A DNA stretch of 64,000 nt from Nomia melanderi (lineage: Eukaryota > Arthropoda > Insecta > Hymenoptera > Halictidae): contig NC_135009.1 in the NCBI RefSeq assembly GCF_051020985.1, forward strand, positions 13,710,606 through 13,774,605, written 5' to 3'. Below are positions 25,112 through 35,861 of this stretch, one piece after another. How positions within the stretch are numbered: the stretch's first letter is position 1; the number at the start of each line of letters is the position of its first letter. The translations under genes were made by a program, and so were the position numbers. Under the pieces are notes generated by a model. The model ran no database searches. It had not been told where the DNA came from and was given only the letters and a program-made list of their open reading frames with translations.

Positions 25112-25406
25112 GTCATTTTTCCTCAATTGAATTTTACATTTCCTACAGTCAACTATATAATCGTTTTTGAAACAGTAGAAAATTCAATTAAAAAACGACT
25201 AAACTAGGAAAATAATTTCCAATTAAAATTTCAAATGTCAAAGAACATGAAATTTCAACTTAGAACTATCTTCTCAGTTCATTTTCCCTCAATTGAATTT
25301 TACATGTCCTACAGTCAACGTTATAATCGTTTTTGAAACAGTAGAAAATTCAATTAAAAAACGACTAAACTAGGAAAATAATTTCCAATTAAAATTTCAA
25401 ATGTCG
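25112..25406. repeat. Tandem duplication of about 155 bp
   Basis: Two copies, about 25112-25237 and 25270-25406, share CCTCAATTGAATTTTACAT, TATAATCGTTTTTGAAACAG and AACGACTAAACTAGGAAAAT almost perfectly. They lie just upstream of the first coding exon of the AIG1/ADTRP-like gene. Confidence 0.75.
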
Positions 25407-25580
25407 AAAAACACCTTCGGTAGAAATATCGTCAAACACTTTGCATACAACGCGTACGTTCGCATATAATTCAAAAGTATTGTTGCGTGCAACGGCTGGG
25501 AGCTATCCGGGCTATTGATTGGTAATTGTCAGTTGAACCTAACCTACAACGTCATCATTGCCGAAAATCGGGACGAGAAC

Positions 25581-28500
25581 ATGGGGGGTTGCAGAGGCGG
25601 TCGCGGCAAGCTCGGCAAAAGACGGACGAACCTGAAATGGACGCATTCGTTTGACAAATTACTTTCGGTTTTCCAGCGTTACGGTGACATGGCGTTCACG
25701 ATAAATCAAGTCTTCCACACGTCGATGGCCTTGACGTACGCGTTCACGCTGTACAGAGGGTTTCAACTACGCATACCGTACACGGACAACTTGTTCAAAA
25801 AATATGATCCGGGAATGTTGAAATACCTAACCATTTGGAACGTGGTGAGTCGTCGTTTTTCTATTATTATCTCTCCAATAATATTCCATCTACTCGAACG
25901 AATTTTCAAACGCAAAATCTTTAACCGTCTGACACTCGTGGGGGAGTCACTGAAAATGTCAAAGCAATACAATACACTTATCAGTTTTCTCTAACGACGT
26001 TAATGTAAATTATTTCCCTGAAAGACGATATCGAAAAATGTCATTTTCTGTGACAATACTTTTATTTTTGTTTACCGTCACCTGTCATCGCGAATCGTGT
26101 ACATACGCGATACAAATTGTACACCCACTGTTTACAATCATGCGTGGATTGTAAATCATAAATATTTCCATCGACACGCTCTTTAACCTTATTTTCAGTC
26201 ACTTTTTTTTAAAGAGTGTTTCGGTGTTTTTTTCGTGAAGTTTTCATTATCGGAGATAAAGCGTTCCGCTGCGTCGAGTGGTTCAATGGAACTTCGGTAG
26301 ATGGCGCCTTGTTAATCTCCGTGCTGGAATTTAAACTTTATGTAATGTTTGGTATTGCAAACTCGGGGTCTTTGCAGATGTGTCATGCAATGGTATTTCC
26401 TATTTCTGAGTTGTCGATATTGTCAGGATTCGTTTCATCCTAGTATGATAACGTGAACGATTAACAACGTATCTTCGGACATGGAATGCATTAAGTGTAC
26501 CGATTAGAAACTTTCATGTGGATCTCTATAATGCATGTCCATTAGTGTATTAACATGTCCATTCGCACTGCATTACCTGCTGCAACTTAACGAGCTGTTT
26601 AACGTTCTCCATACGTAGATTGCATGTTGCATCGCGGTTCACTGATAAACTTTACACGACATTGTTCATTGTTTACATAATAACTCACGCGTAGTACTCA
26701 TTGTTTCCAATACTACGTCATATGAATCGAAACGAGCGTATCAATGAAGAATACTAACGTGATATTCACAGAGACAAGTTATTAAACATCTTTCTCACGT
26801 AGCAACAATAGATTACAGAATCGTTACCATTTCACTCTAACAATAAATTTAGTAATGCCGCATTTCATTCGTGTTGTGTAATACATAATTTATTCATTCA
26901 CATTTCATTTCCATTGAGAAGCGAAAGTTCTTTCATCACTTAACATAATGTTACATAATAATCCTTGTATTGTGCAAAATGGAACATGTTCTGTGATGTT
27001 ACCGTTTTGCTGAAATTCAGACATGTCCATCGATTATTATTATCACTTGTAGTCTTATTGTGTTATTAATTAGACAGTCGAGCCTGTAACGTGTACATTA
27101 TATCCACGTCGTAATTCAGATCAATGAAGATGCGCAATTAGAAATTCCCTTTTCTCAAGGTCAACGAACACGTCCGAGCCTGTTGAAGATTTTATTTAAC
27201 GACTGGAATATAATACGACTTCGATCTTTAAAATCTGACCTTTCTACCATTAAAATCAGATATCGGTCCGAACGAACCTAAATGTCAGAGATACATCTCG
27301 ATTTGTCGGTTTGAGGTTTATGGTGTAACTGTTATGTGATAGCGTACGCCACGGGGTTACGTAACACGTTGCTGCAATCTTCGATCTCTTCTCTTTTGCC
27401 GTGCAAACATCACGGTACGTGTTCCCGGCAAAACGAACCCGGACTTCTAAACTTCAATTAGAAAGCTCAAGTTGGAACAAGTTTGTCTATAGTTTGCACG
27501 GTGTTACGAACGTAACGCGTTACGCGTGTCTCGCGACGCCAGGATACACTTCGTTTGCGATATCTTTACATCGAGCTTAGACATCGTTTCGAGCGTGATA
27601 AACCAATCGAAAAGATCCTTATCGATACTGGATTAAATCGCGACAAATAATGACTCGGCGCAATGAGTCATAAATAATAGTAATTAATATTAACCCTTTG
27701 CACTCGAAAGTTTTTCAGTGGAAATATTTCACTTTTTACGAGATGTAGACATTCTTTGAAATTTAACGATAATTCACAGATAAATTAAGTGACGAAGCTA
27801 TATTATTTAAATAATTATGATAGCAATGTAAAGTTTAATTTAAAATACTAAATATTCGACTGTATCGAGTGGTGTCACGTCTCGAGTGCAATGAGTTAAT
27901 TAATATTATTGTTGTAATTATTAGTGTTATTAATGACATTGTAATATTCAATTAATTCAAGAACACTTTCTGAAAGAGTTTTTCGTTGAGAATTCAGGAA
28001 CAGGGGTTAGATCATTATTCCGAGCCACTCGAACAGAAACAAGAAAACAAACGCAATAACCGTTTTCACTGACTGCGCAACCGGCTCGCGCAGATTGAGA
28101 GTCGTAGCCGATATATTTTTCTCTCTTTCTGGAACCGTCATCATCCATTCCGTGCACGCCCCAATATTTCTCCATTTATTCTGCCCTATATTCATCAGGC
28201 GCCAGATACTCCATTTTCTTAATGATCACAATGCTCTCCCGGCAAAAAGGACGTATAAGACTCGCGTGTACAGTAATGGTAAAAAGTTATCGTTCACTTA
28301 TCGTTTAAAATCACGTGCAAGAAATGTCAGTATTCATGCTTCGATAAACCTGGTTACGTGTACGATAACATGTTAATCTAATGAATTATAGATATTGTTA
28401 ATTGCTGATGTGACAAATCCAGCATAGATACCCTTTAACCCTTTGCACTCGAGAATATTTTTGTCAAAAAATGTTCATTATTTTCTAATGAAACATCAAT

Positions 28501-31500
28501 GATATTTTTTACAACTAACACCAAGAAAATAAAATAATACAAAATGAATACAAAATAATACAAAAGAATACAAAATGAAAATAATAAATATCAAATTATG
28601 TAATTGAAATGCATTATTATTGCATTATCTTGTTGAATGTCACTATGTTAATATTACTAGTAATACAGAAAAGTTTTTAAATCATCGTTTAACTGAATAA
28701 ATTATAGTAATTCCATTTAGTTGAGGTCACCGATGACTCGATGTTCCTTGTCTTGACGCGTTATATAAAAATTTAATATTGAATTTTAAGTTTTATGATT
28801 TTCTTGGTTAAATCAAATTACGACTGAAAGACGCCCCTCGAGTGCAAAGGGTTAAACAGTACACCAGATACGTAGGTCAGCGTCGTGAAAAATGTATTAA
28901 GTTGTAATTTACTGAAATGAACTTGTATATTGTACTGGCTCCGTCAATGATGAATATAAATACGATTGTGTCGGTCGAGTAGTCACACCCGTTACTGCTA
29001 TCCAGTTTTTCTGCCGGCATATCACGTCCGCTACCAGCGTTTATGTTAATGACGTCTTCTCAATTATATTTCCTTCAATCCGATAGATCTTGTAAACAAA
29101 GTATCGAAAAAATGAAACTGTAACAAGTTGAGTTCCCAGCTTATAACTTTAATTAACATTATCTATAACATTAATTTTATTTGCTTTATGTAAAATAAAA
29201 GATTGTCGTTGTCATTGTCAAATAAAAACGAATAAAAAAATACTATAAAAATGTAGAAGTAAACAAAATACAAGTTAATAGTAATCTAAACAAAATATTT
29301 AAAAAATGAAACAGAAACGAGTCATCGAGTTCCGAAATCTCACACATAATATGTACCGAAATTACACGTGTACACGCATTTTCCGTTGCTGCTTCGTCGT
29401 GTACACTTTCGTTCGCGACGAAGTGGATCCCGTGGCGTCTCGCCTCTTCCGGATTGCTGGCTTCACGCACATACCGAGCTATTTCTCTCTTTCTCCCCGG
29501 CTGTATTTTCGCTGATCCGTCAGTAAGTCGCGGACCATCGTGGCGGTCGATACTCGTTCCGTTGGTGATAGGCCGTCCACGTGAAAAAGTCGGAGTGTTC
29601 GAAAAATCGAACGGGACCTCGAGGAACCACGATAAAAATCGAAAACGCGTAGGGATTTTTGTTTCCATTGCGAAGGTATCTTCGACTGGTGAGAACACTG
29701 TCTGCTGGCGAATAGTCAGTCTGGTGACACAGTTAGATGACGCTTGTTCATGAATAATGTGTCGAACATGATTTGTGTTTCTATTTCTAAATGGACGGAG
29801 TAACGTTTCAGTAATCGATCTCTTTCGTTTCCATGTAATTCGGTTGCTTCCATGTATTTCCGATCGGACATACTGTTTTTTATTAGAAAAATTTTTATTA
29901 AAAGGGATAAATAAATATCTTGAATGAAAAGTATCGGAGATTCAGTTTTTCTTTGGTAGATCTAATATGTGTGTATGTTCTGATGAACTTACAACGAAAC
30001 GCGTCGATATTAGATAATAATTCGATTTATCTTACGTATAGTTACGTGCATAGACTTTCCAACTCAGCGGAAATCGTATCCGGTACGCGCGTAACGCTAA
30101 ACGTTGATCGAACCTGTTATAAGCGATTGTTCGAATCAGATTAAAACAGTGCAGAGATTAGGACTACAAATGAATGATGAGTCGGTTGAACGCATTGTTA
30201 AATTATTCTGGTAATTCAGATTATCAAATGATTGTTAAATTACTTAAATTTAAATCAGTTTCTGTTATCATAATAAATTCTCATTTTGTATAATTTATAT
30301 AAATATGGAAGTACTTCCTTTGCATAAATTGTAATTACAATATCCTTATTAACATTAGAACTACCGAATGAGTCAAAATAATTCTTGATTTTTTTTTGCG
30401 GTTACTGAAGAGATATGAATATCTTTGAGAAATAAATAAAGCTGATTCATCAAATCTGAAATTTAAATCAATTCAAATCTGAATAAATCCACTTTATAGT
30501 TTTTATAATAAGATTTTCAAAAGTCAGTTTAAGTGCTCGTTCCAGTGTTAATAAATTAAATTTATGTTACACTTCATAAATTATAGATCCAATTATAGAT
30601 CAATATACGCAAAAGGGCGTTTCAGAAATCTTGCTGTAACAAAAACATTTCAACGAGAAATACATGGAATCATATAGTAGTTATACGAGGCAAGTTGAAT
30701 GAACGCGTGGTGGACGGGGCTATTTTTAATGTGGCACGTCAGTCGCATACGACAATGATTCTAATTTTAAAACTCAGATTTATTGAATTCACCGGTGGGA
30801 CAGTATGACGCTGCGTCGAAAGTCGATCCGACCGTCACGAAAACGAGAGATTCAAGAAACAGAAACAAAAGAGCTAAGCTAATGCAGTCCATATGTAAAA
30901 ACCGGTCAATGCTTTTTTTCTTTCCTCCATTAACCTCATCGCCGGAAGGACGGGAGAAAACGATATAGTGGTTAAAAATCGAAAAGACACTTTGTATCGG
31001 TAACATTAACCTCAGGATCAGGTAAAAGCACCACTAGTTGACCAAATAAAGCAAATTCTCTTTAATTAGTTAATCAGAACTTGAAATAGTTGTATCATCC
31101 AAATTTCATATTAATTTTATATAAAAATTTAACAAATAACGAAAAAAAATAAAATAAATGGCAATTCATTGTTAAGGAAAAAGTTGTCTCATTTGGTTTG
31201 CTAAGTGTTCATTTTAAAGTAACACAAAGATACTAAAGATAATTGCAATATCTATTATTTGCAATGATTATCATAAATTACAAGTAAAAAAGTAAATGCA
31301 AATGAAAATTACAGTTATATAACTAACGTCAATGAAGTGAATTGTTAGTTTTAACGATGAACAATTCAATTCGGTGCTTTTATTTTTATTATCTTTAAAA
31401 ACCTTATTTTTTTACGTTTTCCTGAAAAATGGCCAACTACTAATGGTCAGTTACTGGTGCCTTTGCCTGAAAGGTGTTTTAATGCGTTTCGCCAAGCTTC

Positions 31501-34500
31501 TTGGGTATAAGTATATTTTATTTGGAATTTCCACTGAAAGAAACAGTCGGCTCGTTAATATATTTCTCTGGGTGGAACGACCGCTGCTAAGGAAAAACTG
31601 GTTGGACCATTTTCAGAACAAGGATATCTGAGGCACCCGTATGACGATGAGGGACAGCTTACTGTTTGTCTTTCACGTAATCTCGTGTGTGCAATTCAGT
31701 TTCGCGGTGTATTATGATTACGTGCACGTTGTCGTGCCCCGTCGTTCTACAGAGATTCACAGCGACTATGGCGGGAAATTCAAGTTCCTCACATTCTGGA
31801 ACGCGGTTAGTATTGCGACGCAACACTCGTTTCCACGTGATTCGATCGTTAAGTTTAATCATCGATTTTGGAAAAGTGTGTCGATAACCGAACGACCGTT
31901 ACGTTCTTCGGCTCGAGTAATCGATTAACCTTTGCACTCGAGAGGCGACTCTCAGTCGCCATTCGATTAAACGCAGTGAAATTATAAAATGAAAAATTCA
32001 ACGTAAAATATTGAATAAGGTATCAACACATGAAACAAATAAAACAATTCTGCCCGATAATTTATGCAAGATGTTCCTCTAAGTTGCAAATAATACTGTT
32101 AAATATTTTGTCAGAAAATAATGAGTGCAATGAAAAATATTGTCGAGTGCAAAGGGTTAACAGGTTGTCATGAGGGTCACCAGTGACCGCAACCAAATTG
32201 AATTACTATAGTTCACTGAATTAAACGGTGATTATTTGGAAACATTTCTATATCATAAATAATGCTACTTAATGCAGTGACATTTAATCAATTTAATCAG
32301 CTGGTTTAATATTTGATTTTTTCCATTTCGTTCGTTTTGCTCTGAAATCGTACGTCGTCCAATATGTTAATTGCTTTCAGGCATCAGTGGAGTCGTGCCT
32401 TTGTGCACTTGCGTAATTAATGATTATTAAACGGCAAATAAGCAGAGTGTGATAATTAAATGCTTGTCTGTTTGCGGTGGTGGCGGAGCTTACTCTGCCG
32501 TTCTAAAATCCTGTGTTTGCGAATCGCACGACCGTTTTAACGAGCGATTGCACCATGGTCCCGATTATAACGTTACGCAATGGTGAAAACCGTTATAAGA
32601 ACATTTATATTATTGTATACGTGGCCGGGGAAATTAGGGGCAATTTGAATTGCAGCAAGGTGCAATCGTGTTTCGAGGAATACAATTAACGGAAGACGAT
32701 AATTTGTCTGCGCAAGACTATTCATAATGCATCGGTGTAATCTCAATTAATTAACCCTTTGCACTCGGAAGTTCTTCATTAGAAATATTTTAACATTTTC
32801 TGATGAGACGGGGAGGATATTCTGTGAGACTAACTCGACGAGAAATCGCATTCAGGGACGAAGCTGGTTTGTTCGAATGTTTCTCACATTGATGCATCGT
32901 ACGAAGTTTGATATTAACCCTTTGACCTCGAGAAGTGACTCTCAGTCGCCACGTGATTCGATGCAACAAAACTATGAAGTTGAATATTTAATATTTCAAA
33001 TTGAAGTTTGCATTGCTACGTCAAATATTTAAATAAAACACCTCTGTTGCTTAATTTGTCTATGAATTATCGTTAAATTAGTTTCAAACAATGTGACCTA
33101 TATCTCGTCAGAAAATGTTGAATATTTCCATTGAGAAACTTTCGAGTGCAAAGGGTTAATACTGACCCTTTGACCTCGAGAGGTCACTCCCAGATGATTT
33201 GATACAAAATTATAAACTTTGGTATTTACCATTAACCTTTGCACCAAGCGTGAAATATTAAAAGAAAGTAACTTTGTTACCTAATTTATGTTATCTTGTT
33301 AAGTTCATTTTAAAGAATCTTGTCTACGTCTAATTAGAGAGTATAGAATATTTCAAGTGAGAAACTTTCGGTTAACCCCTTGACCTATTTCTTTCTCAAC
33401 TCTGACTGATACGACTACTTTGTCATTAATTTAATTTATTCGAAAAAGAGAAAAATTCTAAGCACACGTTACGCTTATATTTCTCTTTAATCAATTATCT
33501 CTCGTTACTTTTAGTCCCACGTGTTCTCACAAATCATTCCCATGGAGCGTAACAAGTAAATCATTTTCATTGAATTATATTTCATATTCCTTCTCTCATT
33601 AGATCTGAATTACTCATGAGCAAACCGAGTATGATAATTGATTACAGAGGAACAATATTTACTTTGAATTCGAATGAACCGAGTAAAATACATATTTGTT
33701 GAACCACGTTGAAAATCTTCACGAGTCTCACGCGTTGCAAGACAAGGGGTTAAGTCGAAGGGTGAATATTTGAACGAAGACATTGAATACTTTCGTGCTC
33801 ATTCGCAGTCGGCGAACTATTCCATTGGTAATTTCACGTCAGTAAGAGGCACGAGAACCAAAGAAGAGTGGCGAGTTCAATTACTCGAGCGCCACTCCAC
33901 ATCACATATAAATTGATGTGGACAACGGCACGCGTCGTTATACGTGGTCCAAGCATACTTACAATTCGCGAATGCGTCACTTGAAATATTCCCAGTGGCA
34001 TTTTATAGTTACACGTGAACACGTTGCTCGTTTCTATTTCTACTTTTCATTTGAATGATCATTATAAACGAACCGATCGTTTAAAAAAAATGGCTTGTTT
34101 CTCATAACGATATGAATATTCGTTTCATTCTGACAATTAATAGAAAAAAGTAAGTACAAGCGAAGAGTCCCGAAGTTTCAGATGAAACGGTTACTTGTAT
34201 CTGCATGGTCTGATATTTTTACTTCGATATAATTTTCTTTAATGTATTATACCATTGATGTCGAGGATATTATATTTTTACTTCGATCTAATTTTTGTTA
34301 ATAATGTATTATATAATTTATATATAATTTATGTCGAGGATATTCGGTTTGCTCGTGACTAATTCAGATCTAATGAAAGAAGGAGTATGAGATATAATTC
34401 AATGAAAATGATTTACTTGTTACGCTCCTTGGGAATGATTTGTGAGAACACGTGGGACCAAAAGTAACGACGAGAGATAATTGATTAAAGAGAAATATTC

Positions 34501-35861
34501 TCACGTAACTTTCACCGTCAAACGATTGCGTAACCATTTATGCCTGCCTGTTTCAGATCGTACAAGCAATATTCTTCTTCATATGCATGCTGAACGATTG
34601 GTTCGGCACGAACGCCGTGAACCCGAAGAAACCGCCTTTCATACGTAAACTGAAGGATTTCGTCCATGCGTCTTTCAGCTTCCCGGGAGCGATGGTAATT
34701 AATACATCTCCTCCAGCGAGATGAATAAATCATCGTATTACTTAATCCGAATTTTTATGTCTTCGGTTACTTCATGTCAGTAACGTTACGTTGCAGCTCG
34801 TCGGGATAGTGTTCTGGACGCTGATGTTCATAGATCGCGAATTAATATTCCCGAAGGCCCTTGACGCGTATTTCCCATGGTGGCTGAACCATTTGATGCA
34901 CACGATGATCGTGGTCTCGATACTAGTGGAGACTATACTGGCGCCAAGGAAATACCCGAAACGATTGCACGGAGTGCTCGCCACTACCGGCGTAGAAATT
35001 CTATATACAATCTGGTATGGAAGTATTGATACACACGGTATATTGAATCGGTTACAACCATGAAAATTAATATGCTACGTAACGAGTGGCATATTAATAT
35101 CTCTTTATAGTACCAGTTAACAGGTTCGCTGCCAGTGTTTCGTTGAGGATCAATTGTAATTTTATTCAATCAATCTTGTAAAGAACATATCGAGAAAATG
35201 AAACTGTAACAAGTTGAGTTCCTTTATAACTTTAAATAACAATGTCTATAAGATTAATTTCATTTGCTTTATGTAAAATATGAGATTGTCACAAATAGTG
35301 ATGCTGGTAGCGAACGGGTTAAACGACCGGATGTTGTTAACCCCTTGCCTAACAATGTCAGACTCGAGACGATTTCTAATATGGTGCAACAAACATCAAT
35401 GTCATTGAATTAAGTTTAAATGAAACATTCTTGTTAGCAATTTGTATGATTTATAGTAAGTCTAGATATAGAAAGAGCATGGAATGTTTTCTTTTATTAG
35501 TGTGTTATTAATGATAAATAGTTCTAATAAATGCACCATGAAATTAAATCGTAAGGCAAGAGGTTAAATAAAAATGAATTAAGATACAGTAAAAATATAT
35601 AAATAAACGAAATAGTAATCGCGTGCTTGATGATATTTTAATGTAACTTGTGTGAATTCCAGGATGCACATAATCTATTACAAGAGCAACGCTTGGGTGT
35701 ACCCTGTAATGGATGTGATGTCTTTCCCAGTGAGAATGGTGTTCATAGCAGCACTGCTGACATTCGGTGCAATCGTATATATTGCGGGGGAGGCATTGGA
35801 CAACTTCGTTTGGGGTAACGAACACAATAAACAGCAAAAGTCTCATGCCAAGAGCAAGTAG
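25581..35861 (+). CDS. AIG1/ADTRP family membrane hydrolase, two alternative first exons
   Basis: Isoform A joins 25581-25844, 34557-34694, 34797-35014 and 35663-35861 (272 residues). Isoform B replaces the first exon with 31641-31805 (239 residues). Both first exons end between codons after an L-T-(I/F)-W-N motif, so both supply the same catalytic threonine (Thr84 in A, Thr51 in B). The conserved histidine is in the NHLMHT motif of the third coding exon (His166/His169 in A). In mammals AIG1 and ADTRP are multi-pass threonine hydrolases that split fatty-acid esters of hydroxy fatty acids; this gene fits that family in length and hydrophobic segments. Isoform A starts with a basic, Gly/Arg/Lys-rich stretch before its first membrane segment; B starts directly with a signal-anchor-like segment. 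The introns are loaded with transposon relics. Confidence 0.88.
27690..27899. mobile_element. TTAA-flanked MITE, family TTAACCCTTTGCACTC
   Basis: 210 bp with ends TTAACCCTTTGCACTCG and CTCGAGTGCAATGAGTTAA. It lies in the first intron of AIG1/ADTRP isoform A and has no coding capacity. Confidence 0.7.
28435..28855. mobile_element. TTAA-flanked MITE, longer form
   Basis: About 421 bp with ends TTAACCCTTTGCACTCGAG and CTCGAGTGCAAAGGGTTAA, a 17-19-bp near-perfect terminal inverted repeat. The interior includes a stretch (about 28610-28745, closing GAGGTCACCGATGACTCG) related to sequence near 12050-12200 and 32160-32330, suggesting a captured or nested element. Confidence 0.7.
29015..29235. repeat. 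Dispersed repeat, second copy at 35117-35322
   Basis: The block with ATGAAACTGTAACAAGTTGAG and TTTGCTTTATGTAAAATA recurs at about 35195-35285 in the same orientation. The other copy has intact TTAA ends, so this one is probably a degraded insertion. Confidence 0.55.
30349..30550. mobile_element. TTAA-flanked MITE, family TTAACACTAGAACTACC
   Basis: About 202 bp with ends TTAACATTAGAACTACCG and CTCGTTCCAGTGTTAA (the right end is missing a few bases). It has no coding capacity. Confidence 0.6.
31924..32160. mobile_element. TTAA-flanked MITE, family TTAACCCTTTGCACTC
   Basis: 237 bp with ends TTAACCTTTGCACTCGAG and TGTCGAGTGCAAAGGGTTAA. It begins 119 bp after the isoform B donor of the AIG1/ADTRP gene. 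The adjoining 32161-32330 resembles the GGTCACCNGTGACC-associated sequence seen near 12200 and 28730. Confidence 0.7.
32751..33380. mobile_element. Cluster of TTAACCCTTTG-type MITE copies
   Basis: A complete copy is 32914-33159 (ends TTAACCCTTTGACCTCGAG and TTTCGAGTGCAAAGGGTTAA). To its left, 32751-32913 carries a left end (TTAACCCTTTGCACTCGG) without a matching right end. To its right, 33166-33375 begins GACCCTTTGACCTCGAGAGG and repeats much of the interior, so the element appears partly duplicated. All lie in the AIG1/ADTRP intron. Confidence 0.6.
33372..33753. mobile_element. TTAA-flanked element, ends TTAACCCCTTG
   Basis: 382 bp with ends TTAACCCCTTGACC and ACAAGGGGTTAA. The interior includes the left arm of a long inverted repeat (33478-33628) whose partner lies at 34345-34497. 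No transposase frame. Confidence 0.6.
33478..34497. repeat. Inverted repeat, arms of about 150 bp, spacer about 715 bp
   Basis: Left arm 33478-33628 and right arm 34345-34497 are reverse complements at roughly 95 percent identity by eye (for example CCCACGTGTTCTCACAAATC on the left and GATTTGTGAGAACACGTGGG on the right). The right arm ends about 60 bp before the exon at 34557, so the intronic RNA could fold into a long hairpin beside the splice acceptor. A 60-70 bp tandem duplication (TTTTTACTTCGAT) lies at 34213-34343 in the loop. Confidence 0.85.
35117..35322. mobile_element. TTAA-flanked MITE, ends TTAACAGGTTCGCTGCCAG
   Basis: 206 bp with ends TTAACAGGTTCGCTGCCAG and CTGGTAGCGAACGGGTTAA. 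The related half-copy is at 29015-29235. It lies in the last intron of the AIG1/ADTRP gene. Confidence 0.75.
35337..35567. mobile_element. TTAA-flanked MITE, ends TTAACCCCTTGCC
   Basis: 231 bp with ends TTAACCCCTTGCCTAAC and AAGGCAAGAGGTTAA. It lies 15 bp from the preceding MITE, in the same intron, and ends about 95 bp before the last exon of the AIG1/ADTRP gene. Confidence 0.7.

Larger units (their letters stand above)
15757..25530. other. Gene-poor region
   Basis: Apart from the minisatellite (16690-17450), the candidate exon (17515-17745) and the MITE at 18172-18467, I find no gene here. GA-rich sequence with a GAGAGA run lies at 16490-16575. Locally GC-rich patches (18840-19100, 20180-20630, 23850-24080) keep frames open on both strands but show no protein-like sequence or convincing exon borders. 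Confidence 0.5.

Noticed and set aside
29243..29753. Minus- and plus-strand frames of 151 and 99 codons
   Set aside because: Both strands are open over the same GC-rich block and neither looks like protein. It could be a leader exon, but I found no decisive splice pair.
33372..34500. The long inverted repeat as the two ends of one large transposon
   Set aside because: The arms do not end in TTAA or a target duplication at their outer borders and no transposase frame lies between them. The left arm is inside a smaller TTAA-flanked element, so it is more likely a duplicated fragment.
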